This document shows, piece after piece, positions 1-5,669 of a stretch of 5,899 nt of DNA. The notes under the pieces are model-generated. The model was not told where the DNA came from and ran no database searches. It saw nothing but the letters and a program-made list of their open reading frames with translations. The position numbers and the translations under genes were made by a program. The first letter of the stretch is position 1, and the number at the start of each line of letters is the position of its first letter. The DNA comes from Bacteroidales bacterium (GTDB taxonomy: Bacteria > Bacteroidota > Bacteroidia > Bacteroidales > UBA7960). The DNA is taken from the NCBI GenBank assembly GCA_007132865.1, contig SLNU01000117.1, positions 1 through 5,899 of the forward strand. The letters are read 5' to 3'.

Positions 1-606
1 GATGGCCACGGTCAGAAAAACGACCGCCGAGACCATCAGCACATCCCATGGGAGGGTTTTCACCATCATGGGTGCCACAGAATAATTCCCGCGGGCCTCC
101 AGGAAGATGGCCAGGTTGTTGTTCAGCCAGGCGTAGGCCGGCTGGAAAAAACTGACCGATATTTTTCCGAAGTTGGAGTAGGGGTCCAGCAGGTTGAGCA
201 GGAATAAACTCCCAAAGATCCAGAATACCAGTGTCAGGGAGAGGATTCCGTACCTGAGGATCCGCTTTTTATTGTCTGAATAGACAAACTTCCGCTTTTT
301 TTTCTTCTTGAAAATGCCGGCAAGGCGAATGATGATATCCTGCATTGTGCCCATCGGACAGATTGAAGAGCAATACACCCTTCCAAAGAAGAACGTCAGC
401 AGGATCACCAACAGGAACCCCAGTCCGCTGACGGTAAAGAACAAGGCCAGGAAACGCAGGATAGAGGGGAATAGCTGCAGGTGCAGGAACACCTGGGTGG
501 GCGAATGCAGCAGCCGGGAGTCAATCCCGATAAACAATTGTATAAGCAGGATGATTACGAGAAGGGATAGCCCGATCCGTATTTTTCTTAAGTGCCGGAG
601 GTTCAT
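1..606 (-). CDS. Polytopic membrane 4Fe-4S binding protein, N-terminal part (runs off left edge)
   Basis: Reading the minus strand from the ATG at 606 gives 202 open codons to base 1, so the C-terminal part lies outside the window. Visible parts are a hydrophobic helix at about residues 11-28, a second at 53-75, the motif GRVYCSSICPMG at 76-87 (Cys79 and Cys83, CxxxCP), a lysine-rich stretch at 100-106, a third helix at 119-139 and the start of another from 188. The GR-YC-CP-G motif right after a helix is the hallmark of the NapH/NosR/RnfH-like membrane ferredoxin families (Fer4_5). Bacteroidota homologues as I recall them have a second CxxxCP motif and a ferredoxin domain further on; neither can be seen here. 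A TAA lies four codons before the ATG in frame, which fixes the start. The gene follows the DUF362 gene by 39 bases on the same strand with no clear promoter between them, suggesting one operon. The likely role is electron transfer at the inner membrane; partner and substrate are unknown. Confidence 0.87.
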   Translation of the reverse strand, partial: MNLRHLRKIRIGLSLLVIILLIQLFIGIDSRLLHSPTQVFLHLQLFPSILRFLALFFTVSGLGFLLVILLTFFFGRVYCSSICPMGTMQDIIIRLAGIFKKKKKRKFVYSDNKKRILRYGILSLTLVFWIFGSLFLLNLLDPYSNFGKISVSFFQPAYAWLNNNLAIFLEARGNYSVAPMMVKTLPWDVLMVSAVVFLTVAI

Positions 607-645
607 AAACGGGATTTAAAGTAGTTCAGGAGTACAATGCCAGGT

Positions 646-1572
646 TTACATGGCTACCCGCTTGATATTTAGCTGGTCAAGATTGATCCGGCCGATGTTC
701 ATTTCTGCGGCGATCCGGATATGGCCGACCTCATTCGGCTGTGCCCCGAAAATCAGGGTGCTGGCTGCGTCCACTGCGACGATATCCTGCGAAATCAGCA
801 GGCTTCGCATCATCGTGATGTCTGAGACAGAAGTGCCCTTGGGCCCGTTTTGCATCATTACCCGGTAGGCATCTACGATGTTCAGGTCTGGCTTGCGTGA
901 CAAGCAAAAATCGGCGATACACTGGTGCAGGTCGTTGCGATGCCAGTAGCCCCGGTCCCATACGATGCCCATCAGGTTCTTCATCGCGATGGTTACGCTG
1001 GTAGAGGCATGGTGTTTCAAAACAGGTACGTTGATGAAGACATCGGCATCCAGAATCTGTTCGTGCACCTTGGCCTCGGTCAGTCGCTTCGCTCCGGGTA
1101 TCTTCACATCCCTGTAATTGCGTTCAAAGTTCCCGGGCACCATTTGTCCGCCAGCAGCCCTGACGGCAGCCTCTATTCCCGAGTTTTCATAGCTCCGCTG
1201 CCAGTTATCGCAGGTATGGTCGAAAACGAAGACCTGGGAAGCCCCGGCATCCAGGCAGTCTTTTACGATGGCCCCAACCAGGTCGGGATTCGTGTTTGCA
1301 GCTCTTTCCACGGAAGTGTCCCAGGCCGCATTGGGTTTCACCACGACGCGCTGTCCGCGTTTCACATAACGCTGCATGCCACCCATTTCCTGTATGGCAC
1401 GGCGATACATCGGAACAGGTTCCCCTCCTCGAACGGCCACCAGGTCATGGTTTCCCCCGGTGGAAACCGGCCTGGAGGATGCAAATAACGGGATCCTGCC
1501 GATCGTTGATGCATACAATCCTGTCAGTGCAGAATAGATAAATCCTTTTTGTAAAAACTGTCGCCTGTCCAT
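646..1572 (-). CDS. DUF362 domain-containing protein with Tat signal
   Basis: This is a 308-residue protein. It opens with a twin-arginine type signal: MDRRQFLQKG at 1-10 (Arg3-Arg4, Phe6, Leu7), a weakly hydrophobic stretch to about 30 and a possible cleavage site near LFA-SS at 29-33. DUF362 features follow: VVVKPNAAW at 77-85, an NPDLVGAIVKDCLDAGA segment at 96-111, NVPVLKHH at 181-188 leading into TIAMKNLMG at 194-202, and DIVAVDAAS at 263-271. No CxxCxxC ferredoxin motif is present, unlike some longer DUF362 proteins. The family has no firmly established function that I know of. The signal suggests folding in the cytoplasm and export to the periplasm. I chose the ATG at 1572 because it puts the twin-arginine pair at the very N-terminus; an in-frame TTG at 1578 would add only two residues. 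The membrane 4Fe-4S gene begins 39 bases downstream on the same strand, so a joint redox role is inferred. Confidence 0.9.
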   Translation of the reverse strand: MDRRQFLQKGFIYSALTGLYASTIGRIPLFASSRPVSTGGNHDLVAVRGGEPVPMYRRAIQEMGGMQRYVKRGQRVVVKPNAAWDTSVERAANTNPDLVGAIVKDCLDAGASQVFVFDHTCDNWQRSYENSGIEAAVRAAGGQMVPGNFERNYRDVKIPGAKRLTEAKVHEQILDADVFINVPVLKHHASTSVTIAMKNLMGIVWDRGYWHRNDLHQCIADFCLSRKPDLNIVDAYRVMMQNGPKGTSVSDITMMRSLLISQDIVAVDAASTLIFGAQPNEVGHIRIAAEMNIGRINLDQLNIKRVAM

Positions 1573-1594
1573 ATTCAAAAGTTTAGTATACTGA

Positions 1595-1604
1595 CAAATA
1601 TTTG
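1595..1604. repeat. 10-base perfect palindrome CAAATATTTG
   Basis: CAAATATTTG is its own reverse complement and lies 22 bases upstream of the DUF362 start codon. A second palindrome, AGTATACT, lies at 1585-1592, just three bases away. They could be an operator for the DUF362/4Fe-4S operon, but short A/T-rich palindromes occur often by chance. Confidence 0.3.
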
Positions 1605-1656
1605 CCGAATCAAGGAACTTCTTCCTGCAAAATTACCATTTCACGACAATTTTTTT

Positions 1657-1664
1657 TATTTTTG
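1657..1664 (+). promoter_or_regulatory. Bacteroidota-type -7 promoter box (TATTTTTG) for the membrane protein gene
   Basis: TATTTTTG matches the Bacteroidota primary-sigma -7 consensus TAnnTTTG exactly and overlaps the end of a run of eight T at 1650-1657. The box ends 54 bases before the ATG at 1719. No good -33 TTTG element is seen at the expected spacing; the nearest is TTTC at 1639-1642, which is too close. Confidence 0.5.
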
Positions 1665-1718
1665 GACCCGCAATCCCTTGCTAACAAGCTTATTTATAAT
1701 GATTTTAAAAAATCAACC

Positions 1719-2231
1719 ATGGCATTAACTACCTCCGCAATAAGCAGTGTTAACTGGAAAACCGCCCTCAGGGTTGGGCTTCTGGACATATCCGCCCTGG
1801 CTTTCATTTATTTCATGCCTGCCTTGTCGCATATGCTGAGCATCAAGCTATACCTGATAGAACCCATGCGGCTGATGCTAATTCTGGCACTGGTGCATAC
1901 CCACAGGAAGAATGCTTTCCTGCTGGCACTTACCCTGCCGTTCTTTTCTTACCTGATCTCGGCCCATCCGGTATTTATTAAATCCGCGCTCATCGCAGCC
2001 GAACTGGTCGTCAATGTGGCCCTGTTCTATTTTCTGGTGAAGTACATCCACCGCCTGGGCGCAATATTTGCAAGCATTTGGCTTAGTAAGATATTCTATT
2101 ACGGGCTGAAATACATTGCCATTCTGACCGTGCTTCCCAATGAATCACTGATTGGCACACCACTTCAGATACAGCTGGCCACCTCGGCAGCTTTTAGCTT
2201 GTACCTGTTCCTGATGTTAAAAAAGGAATAG
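1719..2231 (+). CDS. Six-helix integral membrane protein, possibly an ECF-transporter S component
   Basis: This 170-residue protein is almost wholly hydrophobic, with likely membrane helices near 17-37, 48-63, 66-82, 88-108, 113-137 and 147-167. Helix count and size fit substrate-binding S components of energy-coupling-factor transporters, and the stretch HPVFIKSALIAAELVVNV at 83-100 resembles the corresponding part of that group. This is an impression, not a firm family match. No ATPase (EcfA) or EcfT gene is next to it, which would be normal for a group II S component sharing a remote energising module. I chose the ATG at 1719 because it follows an A-rich leader and a promoter box; the frame is open upstream to a TTG at 1602, but that would add 39 mostly polar residues read through the promoter. 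The TAG stop is one base from the stop of convergent pdxB. The substrate is unknown, and a different small membrane family is possible. Confidence 0.82.
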   Translation: MALTTSAISSVNWKTALRVGLLDISALAFIYFMPALSHMLSIKLYLIEPMRLMLILALVHTHRKNAFLLALTLPFFSYLISAHPVFIKSALIAAELVVNVALFYFLVKYIHRLGAIFASIWLSKIFYYGLKYIAILTVLPNESLIGTPLQIQLATSAAFSLYLFLMLKKE

Positions 2232-2232
2232 A

Positions 2233-3366
2233 TTATCCGGTAAAGATTCCGAACCCGATGTCTTCAAGCATCTGGCGATGCTGGTCCGTCGAGGAAGTCA
2301 ATTTCACCTTGAAGGCACCCGGTTCCCGGCGATAAACATAATTCTCCCTCAGCTTTTCAAACTGTTGCGGATCCCGCCTGAACCTCACCGAGTCATGGTG
2401 AATGGCATAGGTATGCAGGATGGCCTGCGTAAACAGCGATTCCCTTGTGATCGAATTGCCGTCAATATGGACAAGGGGTTTATCCGGCGGAATCAGGCCC
2501 CTGGGGCACCATGAATCCAGTCCGATTCCGAAAAACCTGCTGATTGCCTGCACACTCATTGCGCTTCCATTGGCTTTTCCTTCTACCGAATAGCCGGCGA
2601 TATGGGGGGTTGCGAGTGCAGCCGCACCAGCCAGCACAGGTGAAATTTTCGGCTCCTGCTCCCATACATCGATTGCACATCCGCTGATTATACCCTGCTT
2701 CAATGCGTGAAGTATGGCCATGGTATCTGCCACTTCTCCCCTGGAAGTATTGATGAACCAGGCCCCTTTCTTTACCTTCCCGAAAAAGTCCCGGTCTGCC
2801 ATATGCTGGGTCCGGAACTTGCCCTCCCTGCTAAGGGGTACATGGAGGGTGATAATGTCTGCTTCAGCCAGGAGCTTGTCCAGGTTGGTAAAACCGTCGG
2901 CACCTTCTGCAGCCTCCCTGGGAGGATCGTTGACCAGGGTTCTGATTCCCAGCGACTTAGCCATCTCCACCACCCTGGAGCCAATATTGCCGGCACCGAT
3001 GACCCCCAGGCAGACCTGGTCAAACCTGGCTTTCTGTACCCGGAGGATGCATGCCAGGGCGGAGGCGACGTACTGCCTGACTGCCCCGGCATTACAGCCA
3101 GGGGCTGCTGTCCACTGGATGCCGCTTTCTGCGCAATAGGATGCATCTATGTGGTCGCTGCCGATCGTGGCCGAAGCAATGAACTTCACCGGGGTGCCCC
3201 AGAGCAATTCCTCATTGCAGCGGGTGCGGGTCCGGACCATCAGGGCATCGGCATCCATGAGGTGCTCACGCCGGATCCTCCTGCCAGGAATATACGTAAC
3301 CCGGGCGACTTCTTCAAGGGCCTCCCCAAGGAATGGAATGGCAGCGTCTGCAACGATGTGTATCAT
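2233..3366 (-). CDS. pdxB: 4-phosphoerythronate dehydrogenase
   Basis: PdxB oxidises 4-phospho-D-erythronate to 2-oxo-3-hydroxy-4-phosphobutanoate with NAD in the cytoplasm, the second step of the DXP-dependent pathway to pyridoxal 5'-phosphate; the product goes to SerC. The protein has 377 residues, against 378 in E. coli. It is a D-2-hydroxyacid dehydrogenase: the N-terminal part carries DADALMVRTRT at 38-48 and AAPGCNAGAV at 87-96. The nucleotide-binding GxGxxG is at 124-129, followed by NDPPR at 146-150, where Asp147 should contact the NAD ribose. The catalytic set is Arg209 (NTSRGEV), Glu238 (DVWEQEP) and His255 (TPHIAGYSVEGK), one position off the E. coli numbering. The C-terminal PdxB dimerisation part includes FEKLRENYVYRRE at 336-348, matching E. 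coli FDKLRKNYLERRE. The ATG at 3366 gives MIHIVADAAIPF, aligning with the E. coli start; the 30 upstream in-frame codons do not resemble the family. It stands alone, convergent with the membrane protein gene and divergent from DUF3109. Confidence 0.96.
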   Translation of the reverse strand: MIHIVADAAIPFLGEALEEVARVTYIPGRRIRREHLMDADALMVRTRTRCNEELLWGTPVKFIASATIGSDHIDASYCAESGIQWTAAPGCNAGAVRQYVASALACILRVQKARFDQVCLGVIGAGNIGSRVVEMAKSLGIRTLVNDPPREAAEGADGFTNLDKLLAEADIITLHVPLSREGKFRTQHMADRDFFGKVKKGAWFINTSRGEVADTMAILHALKQGIISGCAIDVWEQEPKISPVLAGAAALATPHIAGYSVEGKANGSAMSVQAISRFFGIGLDSWCPRGLIPPDKPLVHIDGNSITRESLFTQAILHTYAIHHDSVRFRRDPQQFEKLRENYVYRREPGAFKVKLTSSTDQHRQMLEDIGFGIFTG

Positions 3367-3384
3367 AATGCATACAAAGAAAAC

Positions 3385-3404
3385 GATTTTCCGGGATTTT
3401 CCGA
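3385..3404. repeat. Two tandem 10-base units (GATTTTCCGg / GATTTTCCGa) in the pdxB leader
   Basis: The nine bases GATTTTCCG occur at 3385-3393 and again at 3395-3403, exactly 10 bases apart. On the pdxB strand each reads CGGAAAATC, and the pair lies 18 to 38 bases upstream of the ATG. One helical turn between copies would suit two protein monomers binding the same DNA face, or the copies may be a leader RNA element. Chance duplication is also possible. Confidence 0.35.
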
Positions 3405-3470
3405 AATAACTGCCTGACAATTCAAGCCCAATCCCTTGAAATCGTGCGTGGACCAATACGCTTTTTTAAT

Positions 3471-3478
3471 TAATTTTG
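3471..3478 (+). promoter_or_regulatory. Bacteroidota-type -7 promoter box (TAATTTTG) for the DUF3109 gene
   Basis: TAATTTTG matches TAnnTTTG exactly, sits three bases after a run of six T at 3462-3467 and ends 45 bases before the ATG at 3524. No TTTG is found at the -33 position, so the call rests on the -7 box, the T-tract and the distance to the gene. Confidence 0.5.
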
Positions 3479-3523
3479 CCCCGCGGACTCCGCCTTCTGT
3501 GTTAATCTGGCAAAACCTTGCGT

Positions 3524-4093
3524 ATGATCATCCTGGGAAATACCTTATTGTCAGACGAGCTTTACCTTGAGCATTTTGTCTGTGACCTGCCGGCCTGCCT
3601 GGGTGGGTGTTGCGTGGAAGGGGATTCGGGGGCCCCGCTTGAAGAGGAGGAAACCCTCATATTGCAGCAGATCTATCCGACAATAAAACCCTTAATGATT
3701 GATGAAGGCATTTCAACGGTAGAGCTGGAGGGACCCTGGGTGAAGGATTTCCAGGGGGAGCTGACCACCCCGCTGGTGAAAGGGAAGCAATGCGCCTATG
3801 TGTTCCATGATGGGGCCGGGATTGCCAAATGTGCCATAGAGAAGGCCTGGGAGCAGGGACTCGTGGATTTCAAAAAGCCGGTCTCCTGCCACTTATACCC
3901 GATACGGGTGAGCAAATATCCCAATTATGAAGCCCTGAACTACCATCGCTGGCCGCTGTGCGACCCGGCGCGAAAGCACGGTAAAAAGCTAAAAGTCAGG
4001 GTGTATAAATTCCTGAAAGAAGCGCTCATCCGCAAATACGGGGCGGACTGGTACGAAGAGCTGGAGGAATACATAAGATTTACGTACGATTGA
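3524..4093 (+). CDS. DUF3109 family cysteine-rich protein
   Basis: This 189-residue protein matches the DUF3109 family, common in Bacteroidota and of unknown function. Recognisable parts are IILGNTLLSDEL at 2-13, FVCDLPACLGGCCVEGDSGAP at 18-38, an acidic EEEE run at 40-43, the segment KGKQCAYVF at 87-95, GIAKCAIEKA at 99-108, CHLYPIRV at 122-129 and YHRWPLC at 140-146. The eight cysteines (20, 25, 29, 30, 90, 103, 122, 146) sit in these blocks. Their pattern resembles the YkgJ-type CxxCxxCC proteins, suggesting a zinc or Fe-S site; no ligand has been shown from this sequence. There is no signal peptide or membrane helix, so it should be cytoplasmic. The ATG at 3524 gives the usual family N-terminus; an in-frame TTG two codons earlier is less likely. 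It ends inside the 3' end of convergent gltX with a 14-base overlap. Confidence 0.93.
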   Translation: MIILGNTLLSDELYLEHFVCDLPACLGGCCVEGDSGAPLEEEETLILQQIYPTIKPLMIDEGISTVELEGPWVKDFQGELTTPLVKGKQCAYVFHDGAGIAKCAIEKAWEQGLVDFKKPVSCHLYPIRVSKYPNYEALNYHRWPLCDPARKHGKKLKVRVYKFLKEALIRKYGADWYEELEEYIRFTYD

Positions 4094-5609
4094 CCGAAGC
4101 AATCGCCTTTTCAATTCTCCCGGTGCTCTCCGCTTTACCCAGAATCGCCATGATCTCCTTGATATCCGGGCCGGTTCCGCTGCCGACCAGTGCCAGGCGC
4201 AATCCCGGCATGATCTTTCCGGCCCCGTGGCCGCTTTCCTCCATAAAGTTGTGGAGGACCTGGTCAATCGCTTCTGCGGTGAAATTGTCCAGCCCGGAAA
4301 GACGCATTGCCACCTGTGACAACACCTCTGGTGTGTCCTCCTTCCAGCGTTTCTTCACAAAATTTTCATCGTAGCTCTCCGGGGCCTGGAAAAAGAAAGC
4401 AGACTGATCCAGCAGTTCATGAATGAAATTTGCTCTTTCCCGCATCAGCCGGGCGATTCTTTCGGCCCGTGCAGCATCAGGTCGCTGAAACCCTTTGGCC
4501 TCAAGCAGGCTGGTAAATGCTTCCGCCACTTCGTGCAGGGGTTTTTGTTGCAGGTAGAGGTGGTTGAACCATTTGGCTTTTTCAGGATCAAATTTTGAAC
4601 CCGATTTCCCGACCCGGTCCAGGCTGAAGGCCTGCACCAGCTCCTCCATTGAAAATACCTCCTGTTCGGTGCCGGGGTTCCATCCAAGAAGGGCCAGCAG
4701 GTTCACAAATGCATCCGGAAAATATCCGGCTTCGCGGTACCCGCTGGATACCTCTTCCGAAACCGGGTCTTTCCATTGCAACGGAAATACTGGAAATCCC
4801 AGGCGGTCCCCGTCCCGCTTGCTGAGCTTGCCGTTGCCGTCAGGTTTAAGCAGCAAGGGCAGGTGGGCAAACTCCGGCATCTGCTGTTCCCAGCCCAAAA
4901 AACGGTACAGCATGACGTGCAGGGGTGCTGAGGGCAACCATTCCTCCCCCCGGATTACATGGGTAATTTTCATCAGGTAATCGTCCACTACATTCGCCAG
5001 GTGGTAGGTAGGCATGCCGTCGCTTTTGAACAGCACCTTGTCATCCAGCAGCTTGCTGCTGACCCGCACTTCCCCCCGTATCAGGTCGTTTACCAGCACT
5101 TCTTCGTTCTCTGGCATTTTGATTCGGATCACATAAGCTGCGCCGGATTCCAGCATCTGGTGTACACTTGTGGGGTCCATCGTCAGTGAGTTCTTCATGC
5201 CCATGCGGGTTTGGCTGTCGTATTGCGGATTGCCGCTTTCGGCTTCCAGCTGTTTACGCATCGCATCCAGTTCCTCCGGGCTGTCAAAGGCGTAATAGGC
5301 ATGCCCGCTCTCCACAAGCTGCATGGCATACTGCCGGTATATGTCCTTGCGTTCTGACTGCCGGTAGGGTCCGAAGGATCCACCAACATCCGGACCCTCA
5401 TCCCAGATAATGCCACACCAGCGGAGCGACTCCATGATGTAGTTCTCTGCGCCGGGCACGTAGCGATTCTGGTCCGTGTCTTCGATGCGTAACAGGAAGG
5501 TGCCTCCGTGCCTGCGGGCGAAGAGGTAGTTATAAAGTGCGGTGCGGACCCCGCCCATGTGCAGGGGTCCGGTCGGACTGGGTGCGAATCTTACTCTTGG
5601 GTGTACCAT
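4080..5609 (-). CDS. gltX: Glutamate--tRNA ligase (glutamyl-tRNA synthetase)
   Basis: GltX is a cytoplasmic class I synthetase that activates glutamate with ATP and attaches it to tRNA-Glu. The protein is 509 residues, normal for Bacteroidota. The N-terminal Rossmann fold begins RVRFAPSPTGPLHMGG at 5-20, whose HMGG at 17-20 is the HIGH signature, followed by RIEDTD at 41-46. SDGMPTYHLANVVDD at 196-210 and HVIRGEEWL at 217-225 are typical of GluRS, and KLSKR at 261-265 is the KMSKS signature. GKSGSKFDPEKAKWFNHLYL at 334-353 opens the helical part, and the rest is the anticodon-binding region. Only one cysteine (Cys65) is present, so the zinc site of the E. coli enzyme is absent. The ATG at 5609 yields the standard N-terminus; a TTG at 5654 in frame falls inside the promoter box. 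Whether the enzyme is discriminating cannot be settled here. The LysE-like gene lies 60 bases upstream on the same strand; a promoter in the gap suggests separate or additional transcription. Confidence 0.97.
   Translation of the reverse strand: MVHPRVRFAPSPTGPLHMGGVRTALYNYLFARRHGGTFLLRIEDTDQNRYVPGAENYIMESLRWCGIIWDEGPDVGGSFGPYRQSERKDIYRQYAMQLVESGHAYYAFDSPEELDAMRKQLEAESGNPQYDSQTRMGMKNSLTMDPTSVHQMLESGAAYVIRIKMPENEEVLVNDLIRGEVRVSSKLLDDKVLFKSDGMPTYHLANVVDDYLMKITHVIRGEEWLPSAPLHVMLYRFLGWEQQMPEFAHLPLLLKPDGNGKLSKRDGDRLGFPVFPLQWKDPVSEEVSSGYREAGYFPDAFVNLLALLGWNPGTEQEVFSMEELVQAFSLDRVGKSGSKFDPEKAKWFNHLYLQQKPLHEVAEAFTSLLEAKGFQRPDAARAERIARLMRERANFIHELLDQSAFFFQAPESYDENFVKKRWKEDTPEVLSQVAMRLSGLDNFTAEAIDQVLHNFMEESGHGAGKIMPGLRLALVGSGTGPDIKEIMAILGKAESTGRIEKAIASVNRT
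4087..4105. terminator. Inverted repeat across the DUF3109/gltX 3' overlap, possible weak bidirectional terminator
   Basis: CGATTG at 4087-4092 and CAATCG at 4100-4105 form a perfect six-base stem with a seven-base loop. On the gltX strand the loop is CTTCGGT, which can close as a stable C(UUCG)G tetraloop with one bulged U. On the plus strand the hairpin is followed by CCTTTTC, only four T. The minus strand has no T-run after it. It lies within the last codons of both genes. A classical intrinsic terminator is therefore doubtful; an mRNA 3'-end structure is equally possible. Confidence 0.3.
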
Positions 5610-5651
5610 AGAATATGCTGTTTTTTTGTCAAAAGCCTGGAAACCGAACTG

Positions 5652-5659
5652 CAAACTTA
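5652..5659 (-). promoter_or_regulatory. Bacteroidota-type -7 promoter box (TAAGTTTG) for gltX
   Basis: On the minus strand TAAGTTTG matches TAnnTTTG exactly. It is preceded by six T (A-run at 5661-5666 on the plus strand) plus one A, and ends 42 bases before the gltX ATG at 5609. The -33 element is poor: a TTC about 19 bases upstream, inside the end of the LysE-like gene. Confidence 0.5.
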
Positions 5660-5669
5660 TAAAAAAGTG

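Larger units (their letters stand above)
1573..1718. other. Divergent intergenic region between the DUF362 gene and the membrane protein gene
   Basis: These 146 A/T-rich bases must hold the promoters of both flanking genes. On the plus strand there is an exact TAnnTTTG box at 1657-1664. On the minus strand the nearest candidate is AATATTTG (one mismatch to TAnnTTTG), inside a palindrome at 1595-1604 and about 22 bases before the DUF362 start; it is weak. No coding sequence is likely here. A TTG-initiated extension of the plus-strand frame reaches back to 1602 but would span the promoter. Confidence 0.6.
3367..3523. other. Divergent intergenic region between pdxB and the DUF3109 gene
   Basis: These 157 bases hold the start signals of two divergent genes. 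The plus strand has an exact -7 box at 3471-3478. The minus strand has a 10-base tandem repeat close to the pdxB start and only weak promoter candidates: a TTATTTCGG-like -7 near 3401-3410, with a TTG on the minus strand at 3429-3431. No small ORF or riboswitch was recognised. Confidence 0.55.

Noticed and set aside
308..619. Plus-strand open frame (103 codons) antisense to the 4Fe-4S protein
   Set aside because: It is rich in Arg, Ile and Asn with no domain; the minus strand carries the GRVYCSSICPMG motif and membrane helices in a frame open to the edge.
925..1488. Plus-strand open frame (187 codons) antisense to the DUF362 gene
   Set aside because: It is opposite a clear DUF362 gene, matches no family I know and has no start signal.
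1602..1718. N-terminal extension of the membrane protein from a TTG at 1602
   Set aside because: It would read through a T-tract and an exact -7 promoter box, and the added 39 residues do not look like part of a membrane protein.
2225..2250. Weak inverted repeat GGAAT...ATTCC at the membrane protein/pdxB junction as a terminator
   Set aside because: It has only five pairs, a 16-base loop and no T-run on either strand.
2707..3417. Long plus-strand open frame (236 codons) antisense to pdxB
   Set aside because: It lies opposite a full-length pdxB with all catalytic residues, has no recognisable domain and is rich in Pro, Gly and Cys as expected of a shadow frame in GC-rich coding DNA.
3367..3456. 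30-codon N-terminal extension of pdxB
   Set aside because: Alignment by eye with E. coli PdxB starts exactly at the ATG at 3366, and the extension overlaps the leader repeat.
5610..5654. 15-codon TTG-initiated extension of gltX
   Set aside because: The TTG at 5654 lies in the TAAGTTTG promoter box, and GluRS proteins start close to the RVRFAPSPTG motif.
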